A stretch of 64,000 nt of DNA, from NCBI GenBank assembly GCA_014239455.1, contig JAAZYV010000019.1, positions 45,320 through 109,319 on the forward strand. Direction: 5' to 3'. Positions within the stretch are counted from its first letter, which is position 1, and the number at the start of each line of letters is the position of its first letter. Source of the DNA: Paracoccaceae bacterium (GTDB lineage Bacteria; Pseudomonadota; Alphaproteobacteria; Rhodobacterales; Rhodobacteraceae). The notes under the pieces are model-generated. The model searched no databases, was not told where the DNA came from, and worked only from the letters and a program-made list of their open reading frames with translations. Shown here in pieces: positions 37,011-46,176 of this stretch. The position numbers and the translations under genes were made by a program.

Positions 37011-38009
37011 TTGAATGATTTAATGTTTAAAAGATTACCCAATTTTGCAGTCACTAATCAATTTGGACTATTCTTGCTAGTCATATTGTTTGTCTTATTT
37101 TTTTCTTTTTTCACTGATGGATTTAGCTCTCGATTTAACCTGTTTGCTCTATCTCGAGTGGTGGCAATTGATATAATGATTGGACTTGCTATGATGGTAG
37201 TTATTCTCACTGGTGGCCTGAATTTGTCCCTAGGGGCATTGGGAGTTTCGGCGGCGATGTTTGGTGGATGGCTAATGGAAACAGTTGGAATACCCATCAT
37301 TCCAGCCATGGTCTTAACATTAGCAATGGGTGCTTTTCTAGGTTGGATAAATGGATATGTGACCGTAAAAACAGGGGTACACAGCTTCATTGTAACCCTC
37401 GCCACAATGAGCATTTATTTCGGAATGATGACCCTTTTTACTGAAGCAGAAGCCTTTCGAAAACTACCTGAGACCTTCACCGATTTCGGTAGTCTTAAGT
37501 TATTTAATAAATACGTTTCACCTCTTCTACTTGTAAGCATATTCTTCGTTTTTTTACTCTTCTATTTTTTTAAATTCACTGATTTAGGGAGGAAATTGAT
37601 AGCTGCCGGCGCAAATCCTGATGCTGCCGAACTCTCAGGCATTTCCGTAGGTCAGATGTTTATCTATTGTCATATACTGTCAGGCCTTTTAGCTGCAGTC
37701 GCAGCCCTAATGTTAACATCCCGGATTGGCGCGGCTATACCATCCATGGCAGGGAATTTGGGGTTTGATTGGCTTTTACCTGCATTTTTAGCTCCAGTTC
37801 TAGGCGGAACATTGTTGTCGGGAGGCAAAGTAACAGTATTTGGGACTATGCTTGGTGCTATCCTAGTGACCCTCATAACCAATGGACTTTACCTTATCGA
37901 AGTTGGCGAATTTTGGATACGTTTCTTTTTAGGAGTGATACTCCTGTTAGCAGTCTTACTAGATAAGGCTAGGGAATTTTTTACTCAAAAAAGTAATGTG
38001 TTACCATGA
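37011..38009 (+). CDS. Sugar ABC transporter permease (RbsC-like)
   Basis: 332 aa with eight to ten transmembrane helices of the BPD_transp_2/RbsC family: ILTGGLNLSLGALGVSAAMF, VTVKTGVHSFIVTLATMSIY and the late FLAPVLGGTLLSGGKVTVFG. The frame opens at a TTG (37011); an ATG four codons later (37023) is equally plausible, and no clear ribosome-binding site decides. Its stop overlaps the next start by 4 bp (ATGA). It would form a heterodimeric channel with the permease half of the following fused protein. Confidence 0.88.
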   Translation: MNDLMFKRLPNFAVTNQFGLFLLVILFVLFFSFFTDGFSSRFNLFALSRVVAIDIMIGLAMMVVILTGGLNLSLGALGVSAAMFGGWLMETVGIPIIPAMVLTLAMGAFLGWINGYVTVKTGVHSFIVTLATMSIYFGMMTLFTEAEAFRKLPETFTDFGSLKLFNKYVSPLLLVSIFFVFLLFYFFKFTDLGRKLIAAGANPDAAELSGISVGQMFIYCHILSGLLAAVAALMLTSRIGAAIPSMAGNLGFDWLLPAFLAPVLGGTLLSGGKVTVFGTMLGAILVTLITNGLYLIEVGEFWIRFFLGVILLLAVLLDKAREFFTQKSNVLP

Positions 38010-40492
38010 ACTTTTTTTTCCAGGAATATTTCAAAAAAGACTGGTTTGGATTACTGATAGTAGTTTTACTAAGTAGCGTGATTATTTCCTTCTTTAAGCC
38101 TGCGTTCCTTTCAAGTTTTAATTTATATGTATTAATGTTAAGCGTGAGTTTGTGGCTGGTAGTAGCTATGTCACAAATGATAATTATTGCAATTGGCCAG
38201 ATGAACCTTTCCGTTGGAGCCATAGGTGGCCTTGTAGCAATATCTTTTACAGGATTGATGGAAGTTCGTGGTTTTTCAATACCTTACGCCATTTTGATAG
38301 GTCTCCTTATAGGTTTGTTTTGTGGTTTTGTTAACGGCTTTCTAACTGTCAAAACTGGTATATCTGCATTCATCATTACTTTAGCTACACTCTATATATT
38401 TAAGGGAATGAATCTTGGAATTACAGAAGCACAGCCTTTTTACCAAATACCTGAAAGTATAAAAAACTTTGGAAATGCAAAAGTAATTGGACCAGTTCCC
38501 TATCTAATAATTATCCCAATTACTATTACGGTAATGATGTGGATATTAATGAACAAAACCCAATCAGGTCGCAACATGTTGGCCTATGGTAACAGCGTTC
38601 AATCTTCTGAATTGATGGGCATTTCTCCTACAAAGGTTGTCATAACAGCTCATGTTATTTCAGGATTCCTAGCCGCTATTGGAGGTATGTTAGTAGTGTG
38701 CCGCCTACAACTTGGAACTCCCAACATCGGTGACTCGTGGTTGCTTCCCTCTTTTGCTGCTCCAGTTATCGGTGGAGCGGTTTTAGCTGGTGGGAAAGTA
38801 GACGTGATTGCAACTGCATTGGGAGTAATAATAGTCGCTATCATATCACAAGCGCTAGTTATTTTCAAAATCGACCCGTTTTTTGTCCAAATATTATTGG
38901 GTTTTATGATTTTAATAGCTGTTTTTATAAATAGATACCGCGAATATAAAGAAGAAAGAAGATCTTTTCATATGAGGCCTCCTATGAATAATTTGTGCTT
39001 GGAAATTAAAGAGGCTAGCAAAAGATTCCCAGGGGTCCTTGCTTTAGATAATGCAGATTTCAAACTAAGAAAAGGATCAATTCATGCTTTACTGGGTGAG
39101 AATGGTGCTGGAAAATCTACTCTGATCAAGATTATCACTGGTTTATATAAGCAAGATTCTGGTGAATTACTAATAAACAATGTGAAAACTTCTCTAAATT
39201 CACCAAATGAAGCTCAAAATAGAGGAATATCAGTTGTACACCAGGAAAGAAACCTGATTAGGCGTTTTTCTGTAGGCGAAAATTTGCTCCTAAATGATCT
39301 GCCCAAGAACAAATTTGGCTTGATAAATTATAAATTAGTCTTTGAAAGGTCAAAGGATTGGCTTGAACTTATGGATCTGAATATAGATCCACGGACTGTA
39401 GTTTCAGATCTAACAGTTGCAAAAATGCAGCTTTGTGAAATAGCAAAGGCTTTATCAATAAAATCCAAGATTCTTTTGCTTGATGAACCCACTTCGTCAT
39501 TATCTCCACAAGAAACCGAGCATCTCTTTACAGTATTACAAAAAATTGTGAGAGAAGAAGATGTCAGCATTGTTTTTGTCAGTCACAAATTGGAAGAAGT
39601 ATTTGAGCTTTGTGATCAAGTCACAGTCTTGAGAGATGGAAAAAATGCCTGTACTTCCGAATCCATTAATAAACTCACCCGTCAGAACCTGGTTAAACTT
39701 ATGATTGGAAGGGAAGAACAGATTATCCAATCACAAACAAAATTAGTTAGTGATCAAAAAACCATCTTGAAACTTGAAAAAATTAATACCGAACTAGGCC
39801 ATCAAGACATTAATTTAACTTTAGGCAAAGGTGAAATCATCGGTTTATATGGACTCGTTGGATCAGGTCGAACAGAGCTAGCCAAATGCTTACTAGGCCT
39901 CGAAAAGATCGTTTCAGGCCAGATTAAGATAAATGGAAATGAAGTGAGACTTGATTCTCCCAAGACAGCATTGGATCGATTTAAAATCGGATATATTAGT
40001 GAGGATAGAAAAAAAGAAGGACTCATCTTAATGCACAATGTTCTTGAGAATGCAGGAATTACAATTTGGTCTAAAATTAAATCATTTTTGAGTTTTTTAA
40101 GTGATAAAGCAATACATGCAAAAGTGGATCCTTTTATTCGTGAATTAGAGGTCAAAACCCCTTCTTACTCTCAACTGGTCTCAAACCTTTCAGGCGGAAA
40201 CCAACAAAAAATCAGTGTTGCCAAATGGTTAGCAGCTGGTACAGACATACTCATCATTGATGAACCTACGGTCGGAATTGATATTAAGACTAAGTCATAT
40301 ATTCACGAATTAATTATAGGTCTTGCAAAAAAAGGAACTTCTATAGTTTTGATTTCAAGTGATATGCCTGAGATGATTAGCTTGGCAGACAGAGTCATAG
40401 TGATGAAAAATTTTAAGATTGAAGGTAATGAACCAAATAACCATAATTATGCCGATATGAGTGGCAAGATTATGGCATACATACACGACTAA
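38006..40492 (+). CDS. ABC transporter permease fused to tandem ATPase (RbsC-RbsA fusion)
   Basis: 828 aa. Residues 1-315 are a second RbsC-like permease (MNLSVGAIGGLVAISF, VKTGISAFIITLATLYIF, VIGGAVLAGGKVDV). After a linker (RYREYKEERRSF) an RbsA-type double ATPase begins at about residue 330. The first domain has Walker A GENGAGKSTLIKI, signature LTVAKMQLCEIAKAL and Walker B ILLLDEPTSSLS. The second has a degenerate Walker A (GLVGSGRTEL), LSGGNQQKISVAKWL and ILIIDEPTVGID. Permease and ATPase are normally separate genes. The frame is open throughout. Confidence 0.9.
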   Translation: MNFFFQEYFKKDWFGLLIVVLLSSVIISFFKPAFLSSFNLYVLMLSVSLWLVVAMSQMIIIAIGQMNLSVGAIGGLVAISFTGLMEVRGFSIPYAILIGLLIGLFCGFVNGFLTVKTGISAFIITLATLYIFKGMNLGITEAQPFYQIPESIKNFGNAKVIGPVPYLIIIPITITVMMWILMNKTQSGRNMLAYGNSVQSSELMGISPTKVVITAHVISGFLAAIGGMLVVCRLQLGTPNIGDSWLLPSFAAPVIGGAVLAGGKVDVIATALGVIIVAIISQALVIFKIDPFFVQILLGFMILIAVFINRYREYKEERRSFHMRPPMNNLCLEIKEASKRFPGVLALDNADFKLRKGSIHALLGENGAGKSTLIKIITGLYKQDSGELLINNVKTSLNSPNEAQNRGISVVHQERNLIRRFSVGENLLLNDLPKNKFGLINYKLVFERSKDWLELMDLNIDPRTVVSDLTVAKMQLCEIAKALSIKSKILLLDEPTSSLSPQETEHLFTVLQKIVREEDVSIVFVSHKLEEVFELCDQVTVLRDGKNACTSESINKLTRQNLVKLMIGREEQIIQSQTKLVSDQKTILKLEKINTELGHQDINLTLGKGEIIGLYGLVGSGRTELAKCLLGLEKIVSGQIKINGNEVRLDSPKTALDRFKIGYISEDRKKEGLILMHNVLENAGITIWSKIKSFLSFLSDKAIHAKVDPFIRELEVKTPSYSQLVSNLSGGNQQKISVAKWLAAGTDILIIDEPTVGIDIKTKSYIHELIIGLAKKGTSIVLISSDMPEMISLADRVIVMKNFKIEGNEPNNHNYADMSGKIMAYIHD

Positions 40493-40508
40493 TAGGGATT
40501 AATCTAAC

Positions 40509-41810
40509 TTGATAAAAATAAAAAATATAGCAGTCCACGATATTAGATTCCCAACCTCACTACAAAACTTGGGAACTGATGCTGTCCATGTAGATTGCGA
40601 TTATTCAGCAACCTATGTAAAAATTTATACTGAAGATCCAAAATTAACTGGAACTGGTATAAGCTTCACAATAGGAAAGGGAAATGAGCTATGTGTGAGT
40701 GCCTTAACGCATTTCACTCCCTTATTTTTAGGTAAAACTGTTTCTGAAGTGGAAGCAGAAATGGCCAGTCTTTGGAAACAATGTACAAATCATAGTCAGC
40801 TCCGGTGGGTGGGTCCTGAAAAAGGGGTAGTTCACCTAGCAGTAGCTTCTCTATTTAATGGGCTCTGGGATCTTGTTTCCAAATACCACAATAAGCCTTT
40901 ATGGCAATATATTTTGGATTTAGGAGATGAAGAGCTTTTGCAAAAATTAACCTTCTCTTATCTTGATGACGTCATAAGCGAAGAAGAGGCCCTTACAATT
41001 ATCAGAGAGAAAAAAACCCTATTAAATGCTTCGCGCCAAGATGTTTTGGAAAATGGCTTCCCCTGCTATACCACCGCTGCGGGCTGGTTGGGTTATTCAG
41101 ATGAGAAAATGACGGACTTGACCAATGAATATCTGAAGCAAGGCTGGACACATTTTAAGGTGAAGGTAGGTCAAGACATTGACAGAGATATCAAAAGATG
41201 TGGTTTAATAAGAGGATTAATCGGTTATGAAAATAAATTAATGGTAGATGCCAATCAAATTTGGAGTGTTAATGAATCTATTGAAAACATTAATCTTTTA
41301 AAAGAATTTGACTTATATTTCGTAGAAGAACCAACACACCCCGATGATATACTTGGATTCAAGAAAATCAAAAATTCAATAAATGATGTGAAATTAGCCA
41401 CTGGAGAAATGTGCCAAAATAGAATTCTATTCAAGCAATTTATAGAGCACAAGGCTTTGGATTTTCTTCAAATCGATAGCTGCCGACTAGCCAGCATTAG
41501 TGAAATTATCCCCATTCTCCTTATTGCAAGTAAGTTCGATATACCAGTTATAGCGCATGCAGGAGGAGTTGGCTTATGTGAATATGTCCAGCACCTAAAT
41601 ATAATTAATAAATGCCTAATCACCAACAATTCAACTTTCATGAGTGAATACGCTGATAGTTGCGCTGAACATCTAGTTAATCCAGCAAAAATAAACAATG
41701 GTTCTTATGTGACTCCAAGACAACCCGGTTATTCAGCCATAATTAAAAATTCTTCGATAAAGGAATTCGAATACCCTAATGGAAATTACTGGGAAACCAA
41801 CCTTCACTGA
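40509..41810 (+). CDS. fucD: L-fuconate dehydratase (enolase superfamily)
   Basis: 433 aa. Dehydrates L-fuconate to 2-keto-3-deoxy-L-fuconate. It matches the FucD/ENOSF1 group along its length: DVRFPTS-like start (HDIRFPTSLQNLGTDA), QLRWVGPEKGVVHLAVASL, YTTAAGWLGYSDEKM, the KxK pair in HFKVKVGQD, metal ligands in MVDANQIW, FVEEPTHPDD and LATGEMCQN, and HAGGVGLCEYVQHL. TTG start with AGGGA upstream. Last gene of the sugar ABC operon. It overlaps the convergent mutarotase gene by 7 bp. Confidence 0.9.
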   Translation: MIKIKNIAVHDIRFPTSLQNLGTDAVHVDCDYSATYVKIYTEDPKLTGTGISFTIGKGNELCVSALTHFTPLFLGKTVSEVEAEMASLWKQCTNHSQLRWVGPEKGVVHLAVASLFNGLWDLVSKYHNKPLWQYILDLGDEELLQKLTFSYLDDVISEEEALTIIREKKTLLNASRQDVLENGFPCYTTAAGWLGYSDEKMTDLTNEYLKQGWTHFKVKVGQDIDRDIKRCGLIRGLIGYENKLMVDANQIWSVNESIENINLLKEFDLYFVEEPTHPDDILGFKKIKNSINDVKLATGEMCQNRILFKQFIEHKALDFLQIDSCRLASISEIIPILLIASKFDIPVIAHAGGVGLCEYVQHLNIINKCLITNNSTFMSEYADSCAEHLVNPAKINNGSYVTPRQPGYSAIIKNSSIKEFEYPNGNYWETNLH

Positions 41811-42127
41811 TGATAAAAAACTTCTTCCATTAACGACCACCATTCTCCATCTTTTCTACCAGGCAGGGGTTTTTGACATGGTTTGCAAACAGCCCACCAT
41901 TCTTTTACCTTTTCATTTTCAGACATAATTTTCATATCGTTCTCATAGTCATTACCGTGATATTCCATATATCCAAAAAGATAATTATGGTGCAAAAAGA
42001 TAGAGTAATTCTTGCAATGCAATTCTGTCAGGTTTTCTAAGACGGCAGGCCACACCTTAGCATGTAGCTCCTTGTATTCATCAATTTTCTCTTCGCGAAT
42101 ACCAATCATCATGCCAATTCGTTTCAT
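41804..42127 (-). CDS. L-rhamnose mutarotase family protein
   Basis: 107 aa of the RhaM/YiiL family, which interconverts alpha and beta anomers of L-rhamnose (and in some cases L-fucose). It shows the family's RIGMMIGIREEKIDEYKELH start with the catalytic His, the YSIFLHHNYLFGYMEY core and ending MEEVFYH. The ATG at 42127 is chosen because AGGA lies nine bases upstream; the frame's TTG three codons before does not fit. Next to fucD and a lactonase, an L-fucose mutarotase role is plausible. Confidence 0.85.
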   Translation of the reverse strand: MKRIGMMIGIREEKIDEYKELHAKVWPAVLENLTELHCKNYSIFLHHNYLFGYMEYHGNDYENDMKIMSENEKVKEWWAVCKPCQKPLPGRKDGEWWSLMEEVFYHQ

Positions 42128-42128
42128 T

Positions 42129-42956
42129 TTATTCAATCCTATAAAAGTTTCTGCCAGTTCTTGAAAATATATTTAACTGCTCGTCATCAGACAGTCCTGA
42201 ACATAACTCCTGTGCCAAATCAAACCAGTTACCATAGGTCTCAACCATAGTTAAAACTGGCCAATCACTACCCCACATGATCCTTTGAGATTCAAAAAGT
42301 TCAAATATGCGTTCAACATAAGGTATAATTTGCGCTTTTGTGTAATCTTCACCAATTTCTGTCACGACTCCAGAGAATTTACACCAAATATTGTCAAGGA
42401 TTGCAAGTGCACTCATATCTTTCAGCCATTCATGGATTTCACTTTTAGGAATCACTGGTTTCGCTATGTGATCTATCACTATTGGCAAGTTAGGGTATTT
42501 CTTCGCAAAAAGAATTAGATTTTTTAAGTGATAGGGCCTGACCAATGCATCAAATGAAAGGCCTTTATGGATAATATAATTCAAGGGTTCTGCGAGTGTA
42601 TCCCTCAACATCCAATCTTTGTCTTCGATGTCATGAATCATGGGTCGAAAGCCCTTCAAGAGGGGGTTCTGAGCAAGTCGATCGATATGCGACTTGACAT
42701 GAGAATCTTCAAAATCCACCCAACCGACAACACCCTTAACATACGGCGTTTGGCTGGCGATATTCAAAATGAAGTCAGTTTCTGCTACTGTATCAGCTGC
42801 TTGGACTATTACCGTTTCTGTTACTTTTTTTTCTTCAATTAAGGCACCCAGATCTTCAGAGGTGAAGTCTTTGTAAATAGGCTTGAAATCTGGTGTCATC
42901 CAAGCATAGTCACCTCGTGAAAGTGTCCAGAAGTGTTGATGGCTATCTAAATACAT
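42129..42956 (-). CDS. Amidohydrolase-2 family lactonase (L-fucono/rhamnono-lactonase type)
   Basis: About 275 aa. Metal-dependent TIM-barrel hydrolase. MYLDSHQHFWTLSRGDYAWM carries the HxH motif, VGWVDFED and LKGFRPMIHDIED follow, then LPIVIDHIAKP with a metal histidine and IMWGSDWPVLT with the catalytic aspartate. Relatives open L-fucono-1,5-lactone or L-rhamnono-lactone, the step before FucD. The ATG at 42956 places HxH near the N-terminus as usual. It is co-directional with, and just ahead of, the mutarotase gene. Confidence 0.85.
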   Translation of the reverse strand: MYLDSHQHFWTLSRGDYAWMTPDFKPIYKDFTSEDLGALIEEKKVTETVIVQAADTVAETDFILNIASQTPYVKGVVGWVDFEDSHVKSHIDRLAQNPLLKGFRPMIHDIEDKDWMLRDTLAEPLNYIIHKGLSFDALVRPYHLKNLILFAKKYPNLPIVIDHIAKPVIPKSEIHEWLKDMSALAILDNIWCKFSGVVTEIGEDYTKAQIIPYVERIFELFESQRIMWGSDWPVLTMVETYGNWFDLAQELCSGLSDDEQLNIFSRTGRNFYRIE

Positions 42957-43177
42957 CAGAAACAGGTTAATCAATATATTAAATGTTTTCAATAATATTT
43001 TTGCTTACAAGTTTTGTCTGAAATTCGCTTATTATTACCCTATTAATAAGCTGTAAAAAATTACTTGGTAAATTTAGCCTTTGGGATTACTTTTCTTGAG
43101 TTTATTCAATTTCTAATTACACTATTTTGTTACTTCTACCCAAAACACAGCTTTTAGCAATAATCTGGTGACCGTAA

Positions 43178-44521
43178 ATGGCCAAATATTTCAAAGATAA
43201 AAGAAAAATTAACCCTGGGAAAAACCTCACCCAAATCAATGAACCAAAAAACTTTCATGACCGCATAGAGATTGGTCCCACAAATTTGGCTTTTGACGAA
43301 TGGGCTGAAGATGGTTTAGAATTACCTAATTTACAAAAAATGAGGGAATATAGGTGGAAAAGACTACATCAATATATTCTACAAAGAGAATACGGAGGGC
43401 TATTAGTTTTTGATCCTCTTAATATCCGATATGCCACCGATAGCACTAATATGCAAATCTGGAACATGCATAATCCGTTTCGTGCAGTTCTGATATGTGC
43501 AGATGGCCACATGGTTATTTGGGATTATAAAAATTCTCCATTCTTAAGTACATTTAATCCCTTAGTAAAAGAACAACGTTTTGGTGCGGATCTATTCTAT
43601 TTTGCTCGCGGAGACAAAGCCAATATAGCAGCTGACCGATTTTCTAACGAAGTACGCATACTTTTGGATGAACATTCTGGAGGAAGCAAGAGGCTCGCCG
43701 TTGATAAGATTTTGGTTAATGGTCTTAGATCACTAGAAGCCCAGGGGTTTCAAATATTCGAAGGTGAAGAGCTTACTGAGAAAGCCCGATCCATTAAAGG
43801 CAAAGATGAAATTAAGGCAATGCGATGCGCTTCAATAGCCTGTGAAAATAGTGTCTATTTAATGGAGGATTTCGCCAGAAAAAATGTACCTTATGGTAAT
43901 ACTAGTGAAGATGACATTTGGGCTGTGTTACACGCAGAAAATGTAAAACGTGGAGGTGAATGGATAGAAACACGACTATTGGCTTCTGGACCAAGAACTA
44001 ATCCATGGTTTCAAGAATGTGGCCCAAGAATTACCAGGAATAATGAAATAATAGCCTTTGATACAGATTTAGTTGGCAGCTACGGTATATGTATAGACAT
44101 TAGTAGAACCTGGTGGATTGGAGATGAAAATCCGAGACCGGACATGCTTTACGCAATGCAACATGCGCACGAGCACATTATGACAAACATGGAAATGCTC
44201 AAACCAGGCGTATCTATGGAAGACCTCACGCATAATTCTCATACTTTGGACAAACAATACCAAAAAGGTAAGTATGGGGTCTTAATGCATGGTGTTGGAC
44301 TCTGTGACGAATGGCCTGCCATCAAATATCCCGATGGATTCGTTAAAGGAGCCTATGATTACCCTCTGGAAGAAGGAATGGCTTTATGTGTAGAAGTCTT
44401 AGTAAGTCCAGAAGGTGGAGATTTTTCCATAAAACTCGAAGATCAAGTTTTAATTACAGAAAACGGCTACGAAAATTTAACTAAATACCCGTTTGATCCA
44501 AGACTAATGGGATCTGCTTAA
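43178..44521 (+). CDS. dddP: DMSP lyase DddP (M24-type fold)
   Basis: Cleaves dimethylsulfoniopropionate to dimethyl sulfide and acrylate. The 447-aa length is the same as I recall for the roseobacter enzyme. It matches along the whole chain: RIEIGPTNLAFDEW, GLLVFDPLNIRYATDSTNMQ, WIETRLLASGPRTNPWFQEC and PFDPRLMGS. The metal ligands expected for DddP are present: Asp pair in FDTD, Asp in DISRTW, His in MHGVGL, Glu in CVEVLV and Glu in KLEDQV. A general creatinase/M24 hydrolase is the alternative, but the match is too specific. It leads a likely operon with an HD-domain gene 20 bp downstream. Confidence 0.93.
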   Translation: MAKYFKDKRKINPGKNLTQINEPKNFHDRIEIGPTNLAFDEWAEDGLELPNLQKMREYRWKRLHQYILQREYGGLLVFDPLNIRYATDSTNMQIWNMHNPFRAVLICADGHMVIWDYKNSPFLSTFNPLVKEQRFGADLFYFARGDKANIAADRFSNEVRILLDEHSGGSKRLAVDKILVNGLRSLEAQGFQIFEGEELTEKARSIKGKDEIKAMRCASIACENSVYLMEDFARKNVPYGNTSEDDIWAVLHAENVKRGGEWIETRLLASGPRTNPWFQECGPRITRNNEIIAFDTDLVGSYGICIDISRTWWIGDENPRPDMLYAMQHAHEHIMTNMEMLKPGVSMEDLTHNSHTLDKQYQKGKYGVLMHGVGLCDEWPAIKYPDGFVKGAYDYPLEEGMALCVEVLVSPEGGDFSIKLEDQVLITENGYENLTKYPFDPRLMGSA

Positions 44522-44541
44522 ACCAATCTGGAGAATAACCC

Positions 44542-45141
44542 ATGGCAAAAAAAACTGTAAAATTTGTTGAAATGAAAGATGGTGATAAGGAAGACTATAT
44601 GCTCCTAAGGGACTTAGAAAAACCTTACCTTTCCATGACCCCAAACCGGATAGTTGATGAATTAAAAAGACAAGGACATGTATCACTAGAGGGATATCAA
44701 ATAACCCGCTTAGAGCACGGCCTTCAATCAGGTACAAGAGCATTTAGAGATGGTGCTGATTTAGACTGGATTGTAGGTGCGTTACTACATGATATTGGGG
44801 ATGGATTAGCTCCACAAAATCATGATCGAATGTCAGCAGAAGTCATAAGGCCTTTTGTAAGAGAAGAAATCTCATGGGTAGTTGAACACCATGGAATTTT
44901 TCAAATGATATATTATGCACATCATTACGGCTGGAATAAGAATGCCCGCGATAAATTTAAAAATAATATTTATTTTAAGTCATGCTCTGACTTCTGCGAA
45001 CGGTGGGATCAAAGTTGTTTTGACCCCAATTACGATTATGAATCTCTAGATTTTTTCGAACCTATGATACAAGAAGTGTTTAATCGAAAGGCTTATGATC
45101 CCAAGATAATTAAATCAAAAGAAGTAATTGGGTTGCCTTGA
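44542..45141 (+). CDS. HD-domain protein, possible diiron oxygenase or phosphohydrolase
   Basis: 199 aa. The HD fold is visible in GYQITRLEHGLQSGTRAFRD (His59), ALLHDIGDGLAPQNHDRM (His83-Asp84, His94) and EISWVVEHHGIF (His116/117). It resembles the COG4341 family, whose relatives include PhnZ, a diiron oxygenase cleaving hydroxyphosphonates. Whether this member is an oxygenase or a hydrolase cannot be read from sequence. GGAG precedes the ATG and only 20 bp separate it from dddP, so co-transcription is likely. Confidence 0.75.
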   Translation: MAKKTVKFVEMKDGDKEDYMLLRDLEKPYLSMTPNRIVDELKRQGHVSLEGYQITRLEHGLQSGTRAFRDGADLDWIVGALLHDIGDGLAPQNHDRMSAEVIRPFVREEISWVVEHHGIFQMIYYAHHYGWNKNARDKFKNNIYFKSCSDFCERWDQSCFDPNYDYESLDFFEPMIQEVFNRKAYDPKIIKSKEVIGLP

Positions 45142-45210
45142 AATATTTTTTAATAAAGACACTAAGGTTTATGTATACTGCTGATCAAAAAGATTTTTCT
45201 TCTTACTTAA

Positions 45211-46176
45211 ATGGTGATCTATTTGAATTTTAAGCATATTGACCCATCAATTTTGTCACATATTTATGAAGTAAATAATACTTTCCCTGGCCCGATATAT
45301 GAAAGGAGCCCGAAGGAATCGAGAGACTTATTTTCTAAACATGTCAAAACATTACCACTAATTAGGAATAATAAACTCATAGTATCCGACCATGAGCTAA
45401 TAATCCCAGGGGGAAAGATTGCTATGAGAGTGTATAGGCCGACTATCGAAAGAAAAAAACCAGCTTCCTTGCTATACATGCATGGTGGTGGATGGATAAT
45501 GGGAAATCTAAATTCTCATGATCAAGTATGTGTTGACCTATGTTTACGCTGCACACTAACAGTTATTGCTCTGGATTATGGTCTTTCCCCAGAAAATAGA
45601 TTTCCTGTGGCTCTTAACCAATGTTTTTCAGCTTATCTGGAGCTGTTAAATAACAAAATGTGGGTAGGATCAGCATCAAAAAATATTTTGATTGGTGGAG
45701 ACTCCGCCGGAGGTAATTTAGCTGCTGCTTTGTCTATTAAATTACGGGCAGAATCTAAACCACTACCAAAAGCACAAGTATTATTTTATCCTTGCTTATC
45801 TCTTAATTTCAATTCACCATCGTATCTAAAATTTGCTAATGCCCCTATTCTCGACAAAAAATCCATGCAATGGTTTTGGGGGGTTTATTTAGATAAAAAC
45901 TTCCAAATAAATGATCCACTAGCCGTTCCACTGCTTGAAAAAAACTTATCTGGCTTACCTAAAACAATTATCTGTACAGCCGAAATAGATCCCCTTGCTT
46001 CTGAAGGAACCCTATTCACAGAAAAATTAATGAAGTGCTCCACACTTGTTGAACACATTAGTGCTAAAGCGATGGTGCACGGATTTATCAGATTCCGAGA
46101 CAAAAGTACTGTTGCAGACAAATATTTCTGGCTAGTTTGCGAAAAAATCAACGAGCTCTTGAAAATGAATGATTAA
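45211..46176 (+). CDS. Alpha/beta hydrolase, hormone-sensitive-lipase family
   Basis: 321 aa. It has the oxyanion motif MHGGGWIMGN (HGGGW) near residue 91, the nucleophile motif GGDSAGGNLAAAL near residue 165, the catalytic Asp in TAEIDPLASEG and the His in AMVHGFIRF. Such enzymes hydrolyse short-chain esters. It is the third gene after dddP (69-bp gap) but has no obvious role in DMSP use. Its stop overlaps convergent dgcN by 4 bp. Confidence 0.88.
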   Translation: MVIYLNFKHIDPSILSHIYEVNNTFPGPIYERSPKESRDLFSKHVKTLPLIRNNKLIVSDHELIIPGGKIAMRVYRPTIERKKPASLLYMHGGGWIMGNLNSHDQVCVDLCLRCTLTVIALDYGLSPENRFPVALNQCFSAYLELLNNKMWVGSASKNILIGGDSAGGNLAAALSIKLRAESKPLPKAQVLFYPCLSLNFNSPSYLKFANAPILDKKSMQWFWGVYLDKNFQINDPLAVPLLEKNLSGLPKTIICTAEIDPLASEGTLFTEKLMKCSTLVEHISAKAMVHGFIRFRDKSTVADKYFWLVCEKINELLKMND

